Numbered from the stretch's first letter, positions 8,317 through 17,369 are shown. The stretch is DNA of 64,000 nucleotides from Aliiroseovarius subalbicans (GCF_022678625.1 NZ_JALBYQ010000001.1:1-64000); one strand, 5' to 3'. Translations and numbers: made by a program. The notes: a model not told the origin generated them from the letters alone.

Positions 8317-9477
8317 TCAGAGTGCGACCCGCGCCCCGCCCTGCCAGACACCGCAAAGCGCGCCGGTGGTATCCAGATGCACAAGGTCCGCGCGCGCGCC
8401 TGGGCGCAGGTGGCCCAGTGAGGTCTGTTGCCCGATCAGGGTCGCGGGCACGGAGGTGGCCATCGCCAACACCTGGGACAGGGGCAGGCCCGTGACCCGC
8501 ACCACGTTTCGCACGGCCGTAGCCAGGTCCAGATCAGCGCCCGCCAATGTGCCATCCTCCAGCGTCAGGCGGCCGTCCTGGCGGTTGATGCGCCGCCCGT
8601 TCAGAGTGAAATGGGTGATCTCGGACCCCGCAGTCGCCATCGCGTCGCTGACCAGATACATCCGCCCCGGTCCGCGTTTCGCGCGCAGAGCTGATGCCAG
8701 CGTGGCGGGATGCACGTGGATCAGATCGGCGATCAGCCCCGCCGAAAGCCCAGCCTGATCCAGCGCCGCGCCAACAAGGCCCGGTTCGCGGTTGGTCAGC
8801 TGGCTCATCGCGTTGAACAGGTGGGTGACGCAACGCACGCCGTTTTCGGCGGCGGTCACGCAATCCGCGTGGCTCGCGTCACTGTGCCCAAGCGCAAGCA
8901 GCACGCCAGCGTCGGCCAACCTGCGCATCTGCACGGGCGTCACGCTTTCAGGCGCAACGGTGACTTTCAGCACCGGCAAGCGGCGCACGGCCTCCAGCAG
9001 AAAGGCCAGATCGGCGTCTTCCATCGGGCGGATCAGCGCCGGGTCATGGGCGCCCTTGCGCGCCAGCGAAAGGTGCGGGCCTTCCAGATGCAGCCCGGCA
9101 ATGCCCGCAACGCCTTCCGCCACTGCTTGTTCTACAGCCTCAACCGCGGCCCGCACATGGGCGGGTGTGTCGGTGATCAGCGTGGGCAGGATCGACGTTG
9201 CACCCAGCCGTGCGTGGGCCTTGGCCATGGCGCGCAGGGTGTCGAGCGAGGGCGCATCATTGAACAGGATCCCGCCGCCACCGTTCACCTGAATATCGAC
9301 AAATCCGGGGGCCAGTGTGCCGCCGTCAATCGCCACCCGCGCGGCGGTTTCGGGTATGTCACCCAAGGGCAAGACGCCCGCCACCTTGCCGCCGTCCAGA
9401 ACAAGGGCGCGGTTCGTGTGGAGGGCGGTGCCGTCAAAAATGTCTGCGCCTACAAAGGCCTGGGCCGTGTTCGTCAT
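8317..9477 (-). CDS. nagA: N-acetylglucosamine-6-phosphate deacetylase
   Basis: The 386-residue amidohydrolase removes acetate from GlcNAc-6-phosphate to give glucosamine-6-phosphate in the cytoplasm. Family landmarks are in order: GFVDIQVNGGGGILFND, the metal-ligand LHLEGPHLS, LGHSDAS, HLFNAMSQL and LVSDAMAT with its catalytic Asp. Length is normal. The start overlaps the stop of the upstream deaminase gene by four bases, so the two are coupled. It is the last gene of the leftward half of the amino-sugar regulon. mnmH follows 64 bases later on the same strand. Confidence 0.95.
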   Translation of the reverse strand: MTNTAQAFVGADIFDGTALHTNRALVLDGGKVAGVLPLGDIPETAARVAIDGGTLAPGFVDIQVNGGGGILFNDAPSLDTLRAMAKAHARLGATSILPTLITDTPAHVRAAVEAVEQAVAEGVAGIAGLHLEGPHLSLARKGAHDPALIRPMEDADLAFLLEAVRRLPVLKVTVAPESVTPVQMRRLADAGVLLALGHSDASHADCVTAAENGVRCVTHLFNAMSQLTNREPGLVGAALDQAGLSAGLIADLIHVHPATLASALRAKRGPGRMYLVSDAMATAGSEITHFTLNGRRINRQDGRLTLEDGTLAGADLDLATAVRNVVRVTGLPLSQVLAMATSVPATLIGQQTSLGHLRPGARADLVHLDTTGALCGVWQGGARVAL

Positions 9478-10505
9478 ACCGTTTCCGTCACTTTCTTCAG
9501 GTGCCGGGGCGTGTCGGGGTCGATGCCGCGCCCGGTCGCCACCTTTTCGACCATGGCATAGAACGAGGTGATCAGGCTGATCGGATCGGTCAGCGGATGA
9601 TCGGTGCGCCGGTGGGCGATGGTGCGCGCCTGCGTGGCCCGATCCGAGGTCACGAACACATTCGCACCCTTACCCGCGATCTGGTCCGCGATGCCAACCA
9701 GCGCGTCCTCGGCGGCATCACCGGCGGCGAAGGCCAGCACCGGAAATCCTTCGTCAACGATCGAAACCGGGCCATGCAGTACCTCGGCCGAGGAATAGCT
9801 TTCCGCGTGGATCTGGCAGGTTTCCTTGAACTTCAGCGCCGCTTCGTTCGAGATTGCCCAGGCCGGGCCGCGGCCCAAGGTGAACAGCGATTGTTCGTCA
9901 CTGATGGCGGCGCGCACGTCGGGCCAGTCGATCGCGGTGGCGTCTTCCAACGCGCGGGGGAGGGCGCGGATCGCGGCGGCAAGCTCGGCGTCGCCCTTCC
10001 AGTCAGCCAGCAGCATCAGCCCTGCCACTGCCGAGGTGACGAAGGTCTTGGTGGCCGCAACGCTCAGCTCGGGCCCGGCCTGCATGTTCAACGTGTGATG
10101 CGCGGCCTCGGCCAGCGGACTGGCGGCATTGTTGGTGATCGCGACTGACAGTGCATCGCCACGCCGCGCGGCGCGCGCCATTTCCACGATGTCGGGGCTT
10201 TGGCCTGATTGCGAGACCGACACGCACAGGCTTCCGGCCAGGCGCAGCGGCGCGCCGTAGATCGAGGCGACCGAGGGGCCGACCGAGGCCACCGGCACGC
10301 CCAGCATCAGCTCGGTCGCGTATTTCAGATAGGTGCAGACATGGTCGGAGGACCCGCGCGCCACGGTGATGACATAAGCCGGGTCCAGGGCGCGCACGGC
10401 TTCAGCGGCGCGGGCGATGTCGGCGGCACCCAGCGACAGCAGGCGGTCGACCGCCACGGGGATTTCTTCGATCTCGCGGCGCATCTGGGTGGTTTTGGTG
10501 GTCAT
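9474..10505 (-). CDS. SIS-domain glucosamine-6-phosphate deaminase, NagB-II type
   Basis: Two SIS domains, about residues 25-165 and 195-330, make up this 343-residue protein. It resembles the isomerase half of GlmS without the glutaminase domain. VARGSSDHV, SVSQSGQSPD, SVAATKTFVTS and LGRGPAWAISNEAALKFKET are typical. Such stand-alone proteins in nag operons act as glucosamine-6-phosphate deaminases (NagB-II, also annotated AgaS-like), giving fructose-6-phosphate and ammonia. Placement directly before nagA supports this. It overlaps the GntR gene upstream and nagA downstream by four bases each. Confidence 0.88.
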   Translation of the reverse strand: MTTKTTQMRREIEEIPVAVDRLLSLGAADIARAAEAVRALDPAYVITVARGSSDHVCTYLKYATELMLGVPVASVGPSVASIYGAPLRLAGSLCVSVSQSGQSPDIVEMARAARRGDALSVAITNNAASPLAEAAHHTLNMQAGPELSVAATKTFVTSAVAGLMLLADWKGDAELAAAIRALPRALEDATAIDWPDVRAAISDEQSLFTLGRGPAWAISNEAALKFKETCQIHAESYSSAEVLHGPVSIVDEGFPVLAFAAGDAAEDALVGIADQIAGKGANVFVTSDRATQARTIAHRRTDHPLTDPISLITSFYAMVEKVATGRGIDPDTPRHLKKVTETV

Positions 10506-11272
10506 GTCTGGTCCTGTCTGTCGGAAAGGCGCAACTCGGCCACGAAATCGTAGGCATCGCCGCGGTAAATGGAGCGGGTAAACTCGGCGACGCGGCCACC
10601 GGGCAGGTAGGATGTGCGTTCGATCTTCAGCCCCGCCGCGCCGGTCGGCACACCCAGAAGGGCGGCGTCCTCGGCGTCCAGATTGATCGCCGAGATCTTC
10701 TGGATCGCGCGTTCGGGCCGGTTGCCGTCGCGCCCCAGCACCTCATAGAGCGAGCGGGTGACCCCGGTGGGGTCGGGCAGCAGGTCAGGCGGCAACGAGG
10801 CGCGTTCGATCGCCATCGGGCGCCCCCCGGCCACGCGCAGGCGGGCGATGCGGGCGACAGGGGCGTGGGGGTCCAGCGCCAGCGTCACGACCTCCTCGGG
10901 CGACGGCATGAACATGCCGCGCTCCAACCACTGCGATTCCGATTTCAGCCCGCGTCGCGCCATGTCCTCGGTGAACGAGGTGAGGCGCGAGAGCGATTGT
11001 TCGACCCGTGGCGCGATGTCGGCGATGAAGGACCCAGAGCCCTGTTTCTGAACGATCGCGCCCTGTTCGACCAGCGCCTGCATCGCCTTGCGCACGGTGA
11101 CACGCGACAGGCCGGTCAGCGCGGCAATCTCACGTTCGGGCGGAAGCGGCGCGTTGGGGGGCAGCAGGTCGGTGCCGATGCCCTCCTCGATCCGTTTTTG
11201 CAGGCGGCGATAGCGCGGGCCAGAGCCTTCGTCGAGCCAGCTATCGGGCGTGAGGAAGGCGATGACGCTCAT
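10502..11272 (-). CDS. GntR-family regulator with UTRA sensor domain (HutC subfamily)
   Basis: At 256 residues, with a winged helix at about 20-90 (PPEREIAALTGLSRVTVRKA is the recognition region) and a UTRA ligand domain from about 105. HutC-type regulators in nag operons usually repress transport and catabolism until an amino-sugar phosphate binds. The start at 11272 gives MSVIAFLTPD; the longer frame upstream is low-complexity shadow. It lies inside the operon it probably controls, with four-base overlaps to both neighbours. Its likely targets are the tandem repeats at 12164-12182 and 12262-12282. Confidence 0.88.
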   Translation of the reverse strand: MSVIAFLTPDSWLDEGSGPRYRRLQKRIEEGIGTDLLPPNAPLPPEREIAALTGLSRVTVRKAMQALVEQGAIVQKQGSGSFIADIAPRVEQSLSRLTSFTEDMARRGLKSESQWLERGMFMPSPEEVVTLALDPHAPVARIARLRVAGGRPMAIERASLPPDLLPDPTGVTRSLYEVLGRDGNRPERAIQKISAINLDAEDAALLGVPTGAAGLKIERTSYLPGGRVAEFTRSIYRGDAYDFVAELRLSDRQDQT

Positions 11273-12159
11273 GGCGCGTGCCGGGCTTGGCTGGCGGCCA
11301 GGCGTTGAGCCAGCATCACCGCACCGTCCAGCCCGCTGCCTTTGGGCGGTACAACGGCGGCGCGGGTATCGTCGCCCAGAAACGGGGCATAATGCGGGCC
11401 GACGCCACCGGTCAGGCACAGGGGCGTGTCCGGAGTCCAACCAACCGCGCGCAAGCCATCTTCGATATAGCGCGCGCCGCGTTCCATCAGGTCCAACCCC
11501 GCCGCGTCGCCCTCATTGGCGGCGGCGACCACGCGCGGGGCGAAGGTGCCGAAGTCTTCCGGCGTGGCGCGGGTGGCGAAAGCCACGATGCCGGCGGCGC
11601 TGCCGCCCAGCTGGTCAAGGATCGCATCGGTCAGCGGCGTGGCCGGGTACAGGCCATCGACCACGTGCAGGGTGCGGATCAGCGCGCCGCGCCCCAGCCA
11701 GGCGCCCGACGCTTCGTCGCCGACACGAAAGCCGTGGCCGCCGATCAGCCGTGTTTCGTCACCGATCCGGCGGGCCAGGAACGACCCGGTGCCGATGCCT
11801 GCCACCGCGCCGTCGGCGCCGTCCAGGGCGCCGGTCAAGGTTGGGATCGGGTCCTCGTCGACCTGGGCTGTGTCAAAGGGCAGCGCCTTTGCCACCCGCG
11901 CCGCCACCGCGTCATCCAGAACGCCCGCAAGGCCCAGGTAGGCGGGCAGGGCGAACAGGGTGCGGGGCGCGACCTCAAGCTGGTCGGCAAGGCTGTTCAC
12001 CCCGGCGCAAATGGTCTCGACCGCCCCGGAGAAGTCGCTGTTTACATTGGCGCGACCGGTTTTCAGGCTGGCACGTGCTCCACCCAGAACCACGGCAATC
12101 CGGCAGGATGTTCCGCCCCCGTCCACGCCAATGGCGTCGTATGTGTTCGAATCGCGCAT
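11269..12159 (-). CDS. BadF/BadG/BcrA/BcrD-family N-acetylglucosamine kinase
   Basis: This 296-residue ASKHA-fold kinase has the ATP loop GVDGGGTSCRIAVV at its start, GIGTGSFLARRIG and GHGFRVGDEASGAWLG in the middle and LTGGVGPHY near the end, as in GlcNAc kinases of the BadF group. Imported sugar would be phosphorylated at C6 for NagA, or for the etherase if it is MurNAc. It is first in the leftward operon. The upstream tandem repeat overlaps its Shine-Dalgarno (AAAGGTATTTATATG). Exact sugar preference is not readable. Confidence 0.85.
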   Translation of the reverse strand: MRDSNTYDAIGVDGGGTSCRIAVVLGGARASLKTGRANVNSDFSGAVETICAGVNSLADQLEVAPRTLFALPAYLGLAGVLDDAVAARVAKALPFDTAQVDEDPIPTLTGALDGADGAVAGIGTGSFLARRIGDETRLIGGHGFRVGDEASGAWLGRGALIRTLHVVDGLYPATPLTDAILDQLGGSAAGIVAFATRATPEDFGTFAPRVVAAANEGDAAGLDLMERGARYIEDGLRAVGWTPDTPLCLTGGVGPHYAPFLGDDTRAAVVPPKGSGLDGAVMLAQRLAASQARHAP

Positions 12160-12163
12160 ATAA

Positions 12164-12182
12164 ATACCTTTATGATACCTTT
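12164..12182 (-). promoter_or_regulatory. Tandem-repeat operator candidate before the kinase operon
   Basis: Read on the minus strand this is AAAGGTATCATAAAGGTAT: two AAAGGTAT units with an 11-bp period, one helical turn. It ends five bases before the kinase ATG and includes its ribosome site. An oppositely oriented copy lies at 12262-12282. Likely bound by the GntR/UTRA regulator (inference). Confidence 0.65.
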
Positions 12183-12261
12183 GGGCGTTAGGGAAGGGTT
12201 TCAGCGGCGCATCGGCCAGTTTTGGCCTGCAATTTCAGGACATATTAGAAAATCATGGACA

Positions 12262-12282
12262 AAAGGTATCACAAAGGTATCA
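12262..12282 (+). promoter_or_regulatory. Tandem-repeat operator candidate before the MurQ-transporter operon
   Basis: AAAGGTATCACAAAGGTATCA repeats its unit with the same 11-bp period as the site at 12164-12182 but points the other way, toward murQ. It lies 26 bases before the murQ start, where a bound repressor would block early transcription or initiation. A TATTAG at 12244-12249 could be the -10 element. Confidence 0.65.
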
Positions 12283-12307
12283 TTCGGGTTGAATGGGGGA
12301 GAATCAC

Positions 12308-13189
12308 ATGGCCTTGCCTCGCACAGAAGCAGCGCACGATGCGGCTGAAGGTCTGGACCTTCGGGCCGATGGTGAGATTCTGTCGGTTCTTCTTGAGGCG
12401 CAGCGTCAGGCGCTTGAGGGGCTGGCGGACGCGCATGCGGCGCTTGGGGAAGGCGCGGCTTTGATGGCCGACACCGTGCGCGCGGGCGGGTGTCTGACGT
12501 ATGTCGCGGCCGGATCGTCGGGCCTGATGGCCTTGGCGGATGCTGCCGAGCTGGGCGGCACTTTCGGGATTCCCGCAGCGCAGGTGCGCATTCTGATGGC
12601 CGGTGGTGTGCCGACCTGCGCGAACATGCCCGGCGACACCGAGGACGACGCGCAGGACGCCGCGCGCACGGTCGAAAGCCTTGGTGCCGACGACACCGTG
12701 ATTGCGGTTACAGCCAGCGGCACCACGCCTTACCCGAATGAAATCGCCCGTCTGGCACACAGCAAAAGTGCGCGGGTGATCTGCATTGCGAACAACCCTG
12801 AGGCCGCGATTTTCGACCATGCCGACGTGGCAATCTGCCTGCCCACCCCGCCCGAAGTGATCTCGGGTTCGACCCGGATGGGGGCGGCGACAGCGCAGAA
12901 GGTGGCGTTGAATGCGATGTCCACGCTGATGGGCATCCGGCTGGGCCATGTGCATGATGGCATGATGGTGAACCTTGTCGCCGACAACGCCAAACTGCGC
13001 GCGCGGGCCGCTGGCATGGTGGCACGGATCGCCGGGGTCGATGCGGCCACGGCACAAAACTGCCTGGGGCAGGCGCAAGGTGCAGTGAAACCGGCGGTGC
13101 TGTGTGCGGCCGGGGTCAGCGCGGAGCGCGCGGCCCAGATTTTGACAGAGACAAAAGGACACCTGCGCGCCGCTTTGGCGCGTGTGTAA
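12308..13189 (+). CDS. murQ: MurQ-family N-acetylmuramic acid 6-phosphate etherase
   Basis: MurQ cleaves the lactyl ether of MurNAc-6-phosphate to GlcNAc-6-phosphate, feeding NagA. The 293-residue SIS-domain protein has YVAAGSSGLMALADAAEL, whose Glu corresponds to the active-site region of MurQ, then VTASGTTPYPNEIARLAH and EVISGSTRMGAATAQK. The ATG at 12308 follows GGGGGA at good spacing; an ATG at 12293 is less well placed. It opens the rightward operon and diverges from the kinase. A role on another amino-sugar phosphate is possible, since this subgroup is more divergent than E. coli MurQ. Confidence 0.85.
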   Translation: MALPRTEAAHDAAEGLDLRADGEILSVLLEAQRQALEGLADAHAALGEGAALMADTVRAGGCLTYVAAGSSGLMALADAAELGGTFGIPAAQVRILMAGGVPTCANMPGDTEDDAQDAARTVESLGADDTVIAVTASGTTPYPNEIARLAHSKSARVICIANNPEAAIFDHADVAICLPTPPEVISGSTRMGAATAQKVALNAMSTLMGIRLGHVHDGMMVNLVADNAKLRARAAGMVARIAGVDAATAQNCLGQAQGAVKPAVLCAAGVSAERAAQILTETKGHLRAALARV

Positions 13190-13191
13190 TC

Positions 13192-13208
13192 CCGGTGAAA
13201 CCCACCGG
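13192..13208 (+). other. Intergenic hairpin after murQ
   Basis: CCGGTG (13192-13197) and CACCGG (13203-13208) form a six-bp stem around AAACC. No U-run follows, so a simple intrinsic terminator is unlikely. It may protect or separate the murQ and binding-protein messages. Confidence 0.4.
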
Positions 13209-13237
13209 ACAATGAAGACCAGAAAAGGGAGAGAGAC

Positions 13238-14491
13238 ATGAAGACGAAGACATTTGGAATGGCGCTGTTGGCGACCACCATTCTGGGCGGGGCTGCGATG
13301 GCCGAAGACGTCACCCTGACGATCGAAAGCTGGCGCAATGACGACCTGACCCTGTGGCAGGACACGATCATTCCCGCGTTTGAAGCCGCCAATCCCGGCA
13401 TCAAGGTGGTGTTCAGCCCCTCGGCCCCGGCCGAATACAACGCGGTTCTGAACTCCAAGCTGGACGCAGGCTCCGCCGGTGACCTGATCACCTGCCGCCC
13501 GTTCGACGCTTCGCTGGCTCTGTATGACGCCGGTCACCTGACCGACCTCAGCGACCTGGGTGGCATGGCCAACTTCTCGGACGTCGCGAAATCCGCGTGG
13601 CAGACGGATGATGGCGCGGCCAGCTTCTGTGTGCCGATGGCGTCGGTGATCCACGGCTTCATCTACAACAAGGACGCGTTCAAGGAGCTGGGGCTGGACG
13701 CCCCCGTCACCGAAGACGAATTCTTTGCCGTGCTTGAGGCGTTCAAGGCCGATGGCAACTACACCCCGATGGCGATGGGCACCAACGACCAGTGGGAAGC
13801 GGCCACGATGGGCTACAACAACATCGGTCCGAACTACTGGAAGGGTGAAGAGGGTCGCCTGGCGCTGATCGCCGGTGAGCAGAAGCTGACCGACGCACAG
13901 TGGGTTGCGCCTTATGCGACGCTGGCCAAATGGGCGCCGTATCTGGGCGACGGGTATGAGGCACAGACCTATCCCGACAGCCAGAACATCTTTACCCTTG
14001 GCCGCGCCGCGATCTATCCGGCAGGCAGCTGGGAGATCTCGGGCTTCAACGGTCTGGCCGATTTCGAGATGGGCGCGTTCAAGCCGCCGGTCGCCGCCGC
14101 AGGTGACGACTGCTACATCTCGGACCACACTGACATCGCGATGGGTCTGAACGCTGCCAGCCCGAACGCGGAAGCAGCACGCACCTTCCTGGACTGGATG
14201 GGCACGGCTGAGTTCGCCTCGATCTATGCCAACGCGCTGCCGGGCTTCTTCTCGCTCTCAAGCCATGAGATCGCGATGGAAGATCCGCTGGCCCAGGAAT
14301 TCGTGTCCTGGCGTGGTGAGTGTAGCTCGACGATCCGGTCCACCTACCAGATCCTGTCGCGCGGCACGCCGAACCTGGAAAACGAGACCTGGGGCGCATC
14401 CGCCGCAGCGATCAAGGGCACCAAGACGCCCGAAGAGCTGGGCGCCGAGCTGCAGTCCGGTCTGGCCAGCTGGTACAAGCCGCAGATGTAA
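13238..14491 (+). CDS. CUT1-type sugar ABC transporter substrate-binding protein
   Basis: A signal peptide (MKTKTFGMALLATTILGG, cleavage probably after AAMA) starts this 417-residue periplasmic protein, which belongs to the extracellular solute-binding family 1. It should bind the imported sugar, probably an amino sugar or oligosaccharide given its neighbours. A strong GGGAGAGAG-like ribosome site precedes the ATG. Two permeases and an ATPase follow on the same strand. A 10-bp hairpin just downstream is the usual arrangement for raising the yield of binding protein over permeases. Confidence 0.92.
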   Translation: MKTKTFGMALLATTILGGAAMAEDVTLTIESWRNDDLTLWQDTIIPAFEAANPGIKVVFSPSAPAEYNAVLNSKLDAGSAGDLITCRPFDASLALYDAGHLTDLSDLGGMANFSDVAKSAWQTDDGAASFCVPMASVIHGFIYNKDAFKELGLDAPVTEDEFFAVLEAFKADGNYTPMAMGTNDQWEAATMGYNNIGPNYWKGEEGRLALIAGEQKLTDAQWVAPYATLAKWAPYLGDGYEAQTYPDSQNIFTLGRAAIYPAGSWEISGFNGLADFEMGAFKPPVAAAGDDCYISDHTDIAMGLNAASPNAEAARTFLDWMGTAEFASIYANALPGFFSLSSHEIAMEDPLAQEFVSWRGECSSTIRSTYQILSRGTPNLENETWGASAAAIKGTKTPEELGAELQSGLASWYKPQM

Positions 14492-14509
14492 GTCGCGGTA
14501 TCTGACAAT

Positions 14510-14537
14510 TGTCCGGGCGGCGCAGATCGCCCGGACA
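14510..14537 (+). other. Stable hairpin between binding protein and first permease
   Basis: TGTCCGGGCG (14510-14519) pairs perfectly with CGCCCGGACA (14528-14537) around an eight-base loop. There is no U-tract. Hairpins here in ABC operons often stabilise the upstream message and reduce read-through. Confidence 0.6.
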
Positions 14538-14561
14538 TGACCAACCACCGGGGAGGGTGAC

Positions 14562-15488
14562 ATGAGCCAAGCCAACAGGAAACCGCGTTTCAAGTGGCAC
14601 ATCGTCGTGTTTCTGGCGCCTGCGGTGCTGGTCTATACCGCGATCATGATCTTTCCACTGTTCAACACGCTCAGACTGGCGCTGTTTTCGGAAGTGGATC
14701 AGGTCCGCGTGTTCACCGGGCTGGACAATTTCCGTACCCTGTTTGGCGACCCGCGCTGGTCCGAAAGCTTTTGGAACGCGCTGGGCAACAATTTCTGGTT
14801 CTTCGTGATCCACATGGTCGTGCAGAACCCCATCGGTATCCTTCTGGCCGCCATCCTGTCCCACCCGCGCCTGCGCTTCGCGACGCTTTACCGCTCGGCC
14901 ATCTTCGTGCCGACGATCCTGAGCTTCGTGATCATCGGCTTCGCCTGGAAACTGATCCTGTCGCCGATCTGGGGCATTGCGCCCGACATGCTGGACGCGA
15001 TTGGGCTGAAGTTCCTCTATGCCCCGTGGCTGGGCAAAGAAGAATACGCCCTGACCACGCTGGCGCTGGTGTCCGTGTGGCAGTTCGTCGGCATCCCGAT
15101 GATGCTGATCTATGCGGCGCTTCTGTCGATCCCCGAAGAGGTGCTTGAGGCCGGAGAAATCGACGGCGTCACCGGCGCCTCGGCGTTCTGGAAGATCAAG
15201 CTGCCGCTGATCCTACCGTCAATCGGCATCATCTCGATCCTGACGTTCGTGGGCAATTTCAACGCTTTCGACCTGATCTATGCCGCCCAGGGCGCGCTTG
15301 CCGGGCCGGATTATTCGACAGACATACTGGGCACTTTCATGTATCGCACGTTCTTTGGCTTCCAGCTGCAACTGGGCGATCCGCATATGGGATCAGCGAT
15401 TGCGACCGCGATGTTCGGCATCATCCTGATCGGTGTCTGCATCTACCTGTTCGGCATCCAGACGCGCATGCGTCGGTATCAGTTCTGA
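14562..15488 (+). CDS. Sugar ABC transporter permease 1 (MalF-like)
   Basis: This 308-residue inner-membrane protein has six predicted membrane helices, the first at about residues 14-36. The cytoplasmic EAA loop, VLEAGEIDGVTGASAFWKI then LPLILP, docks the ATPase. It starts 24 bases after the hairpin with a GGGGAGG ribosome site. It pairs with the next permease to form the transport channel. Confidence 0.93.
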   Translation: MSQANRKPRFKWHIVVFLAPAVLVYTAIMIFPLFNTLRLALFSEVDQVRVFTGLDNFRTLFGDPRWSESFWNALGNNFWFFVIHMVVQNPIGILLAAILSHPRLRFATLYRSAIFVPTILSFVIIGFAWKLILSPIWGIAPDMLDAIGLKFLYAPWLGKEEYALTTLALVSVWQFVGIPMMLIYAALLSIPEEVLEAGEIDGVTGASAFWKIKLPLILPSIGIISILTFVGNFNAFDLIYAAQGALAGPDYSTDILGTFMYRTFFGFQLQLGDPHMGSAIATAMFGIILIGVCIYLFGIQTRMRRYQF

Positions 15489-15498
15489 GAGGCCCGTC

Positions 15499-16338
15499 AT
15501 GAACAAAGCCCGCAGAAATCCATTTAACGTCGCAGCGTCCCACGCGATCCTGCTGACTTATACCGTCATCGCGCTGTTCCCGGTCTTCGTGATCCTGATC
15601 AACAGCTTCAAGACGCGCAAAGCGATCTTTCGCGAGCCGCTGGCCTTTCCGGACGCCGACAGTTTTTCCCTGATCGGGTACCAGACGGTGATGAAGCAGG
15701 GGGATTTTTTCCAATACTTCCAGAACTCGATGATCGTGACCGTCGCGTCGCTGTTTTTCGTGCTGCTGTTCGGTGCGATGGCGGCCTTTGCGCTGGCCGA
15801 ATACCGCTTCAAGGGCAACACGTTGATGGGGCTTTACCTGGCGCTGGGCATCATGATCCCGATCCGCATCGGCACCGTTGCGATCCTTGAGCTGATGGTC
15901 TCGACCGGGCTGGTGAACACGTTGTGGGCGCTGATCCTGGTCTATACAGCGCAAGGCCTGCCGCTGGCTGTGTTCATCCTGTCGGAGTTCATGCGGCAAG
16001 TGTCCGATGACCTGAAGAACGCGGGCCGCATCGACGGGCTGAGCGAATACACGATCTTCTTTCGCCTCGTGCTGCCGCTGGTGCGCCCCGCGATGGCCAC
16101 GGTCGCGGTGTTCAACATGATCCCGATCTGGAACGACCTGTGGTTCCCGTTGATCCTGGCCCCGGCCGAAGAGGTGAAAACCCTCACGCTCGGCTCTCAG
16201 GTCTTCATCGGGCAGTTCGTGACCGACTGGAACGCGGTCCTGTCGGCGCTGTCGATGGCGATCCTGCCGGTGATGGTGCTTTACGTCATTTTCTCGCGGC
16301 AATTGATCCGCGGCATCACGTCGGGAGCGGTGAAATGA
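15499..16338 (+). CDS. Sugar ABC transporter permease 2 (MalG-like)
   Basis: The second permease has 279 residues, with a first helix around 15-36 and the EAA loop LKNAGRIDGLSEYTIFFRL. The start at 15499 (MNKARRNPFNV) follows GAGAGG; longer in-frame forms would overlap the first permease. Its stop overlaps the oxidoreductase start as ATGA. Confidence 0.93.
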   Translation: MNKARRNPFNVAASHAILLTYTVIALFPVFVILINSFKTRKAIFREPLAFPDADSFSLIGYQTVMKQGDFFQYFQNSMIVTVASLFFVLLFGAMAAFALAEYRFKGNTLMGLYLALGIMIPIRIGTVAILELMVSTGLVNTLWALILVYTAQGLPLAVFILSEFMRQVSDDLKNAGRIDGLSEYTIFFRLVLPLVRPAMATVAVFNMIPIWNDLWFPLILAPAEEVKTLTLGSQVFIGQFVTDWNAVLSALSMAILPVMVLYVIFSRQLIRGITSGAVK

Positions 16339-17369
16339 CACGTGTTCTGATTGCAGGTCTGGGCAACATGGGGATGAGCCACGCGCTGGCCCATCACCAC
16401 CACCCCGACGCACAAATCGTCGGCCTGGTGAACCGCTCGGGCACAACCGACCGGGAAGAGCTTCAGGGCTATCCAGTCTTTACCGACTATGCGGCGGCGC
16501 TGGCCGAGACGAACCCTGACCTTGTGGTGATCGCCACATATTCTGACAGCCACGCCGATTTCGCCGTGGCCGCGATGCAGGCGGGCGCGCATGTGTTCGT
16601 TGAGAAACCGCTGGCGACCAATGTGGCGGATGCCGAACGGGTCGTCGCCAAGGCGATTGAGACCGACCGCAAACTGGTCGTCGGCTACATCCTGCGCCAC
16701 CATCCCAGCTGGGTGCGGCTGATCGACGAGGCGCGGGGGCTGGGCGGGCCATATGTGTTCCGCCTGAACCTGAACCAGCAAAGCTCGGGTCCTGAATGGG
16801 AGACGCACAAGGCGCTGATGCAGACGACATCGCCGATCGTCGATTGCGGCGTGCATTATGTCGACGTGATGTGCCAGATCACCGACGCGGCTCCGGTGCG
16901 CGTGCACGGCATGGGCCTGCGTCTGTCCGATGAAATCGCGCCGGAGATGTACAATTACGGCCAGTTCCAGGTGATCTTCGACGACGGATCCATCGGCTGG
17001 TACGAGGCTGGCTGGGGCCCGATGATGTCGGAAACCGCCTTTTTCGTGAAGGACATCGTGTCGCCCAATGGCTCGGTTTCAATCACCGACGCCGCCACCT
17101 CCGGGTCGTCAGATGTTGAAGGCCACACCAAGGTCGGCGGCATTCTGGTGCACACCCCTGAGGGCGACCGCAAGGTCGATATGCCGGGCGAACCCGGCCA
17201 TCAGGAGCTTTGTGACGCCGAACAGGCCTTCGTCCTGCGCGCGATCGCCGAAAACATCGACCTGACCCGCCACATGACCGACGCCGTGCAAAGCCTGGCG
17301 ATCTGTTTGGCCGCGGATGAAAGCATCCGCACCGGCCAGCCCATCGACCTTACAGGAGCGACCGAATGA
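16335..17369 (+). CDS. Gfo/Idh/MocA-family oxidoreductase
   Basis: A 344-residue NAD(P)-dependent oxidoreductase lying between permease and ATPase genes with ATGA overlaps on both sides, so certainly in the operon. The Rossmann motif is GLGNMGMSHALAHHH, and EKPLATN carries the family Lys. CGVHYVDVM holds the usual catalytic-region His. Such enzymes in sugar operons oxidise or epimerise the imported sugar. The substrate is not evident and may extend the regulon beyond GlcNAc and MurNAc. Confidence 0.88.
   Translation: MTRVLIAGLGNMGMSHALAHHHHPDAQIVGLVNRSGTTDREELQGYPVFTDYAAALAETNPDLVVIATYSDSHADFAVAAMQAGAHVFVEKPLATNVADAERVVAKAIETDRKLVVGYILRHHPSWVRLIDEARGLGGPYVFRLNLNQQSSGPEWETHKALMQTTSPIVDCGVHYVDVMCQITDAAPVRVHGMGLRLSDEIAPEMYNYGQFQVIFDDGSIGWYEAGWGPMMSETAFFVKDIVSPNGSVSITDAATSGSSDVEGHTKVGGILVHTPEGDRKVDMPGEPGHQELCDAEQAFVLRAIAENIDLTRHMTDAVQSLAICLAADESIRTGQPIDLTGATE

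Noticed and set aside
12269-14128. 619-codon minus-strand open frame across murQ and the binding-protein gene
   Set aside because: It spans two well-supported genes and their gap; composition is His/Arg/Gly-rich with no family motif, so it is an antisense artefact.
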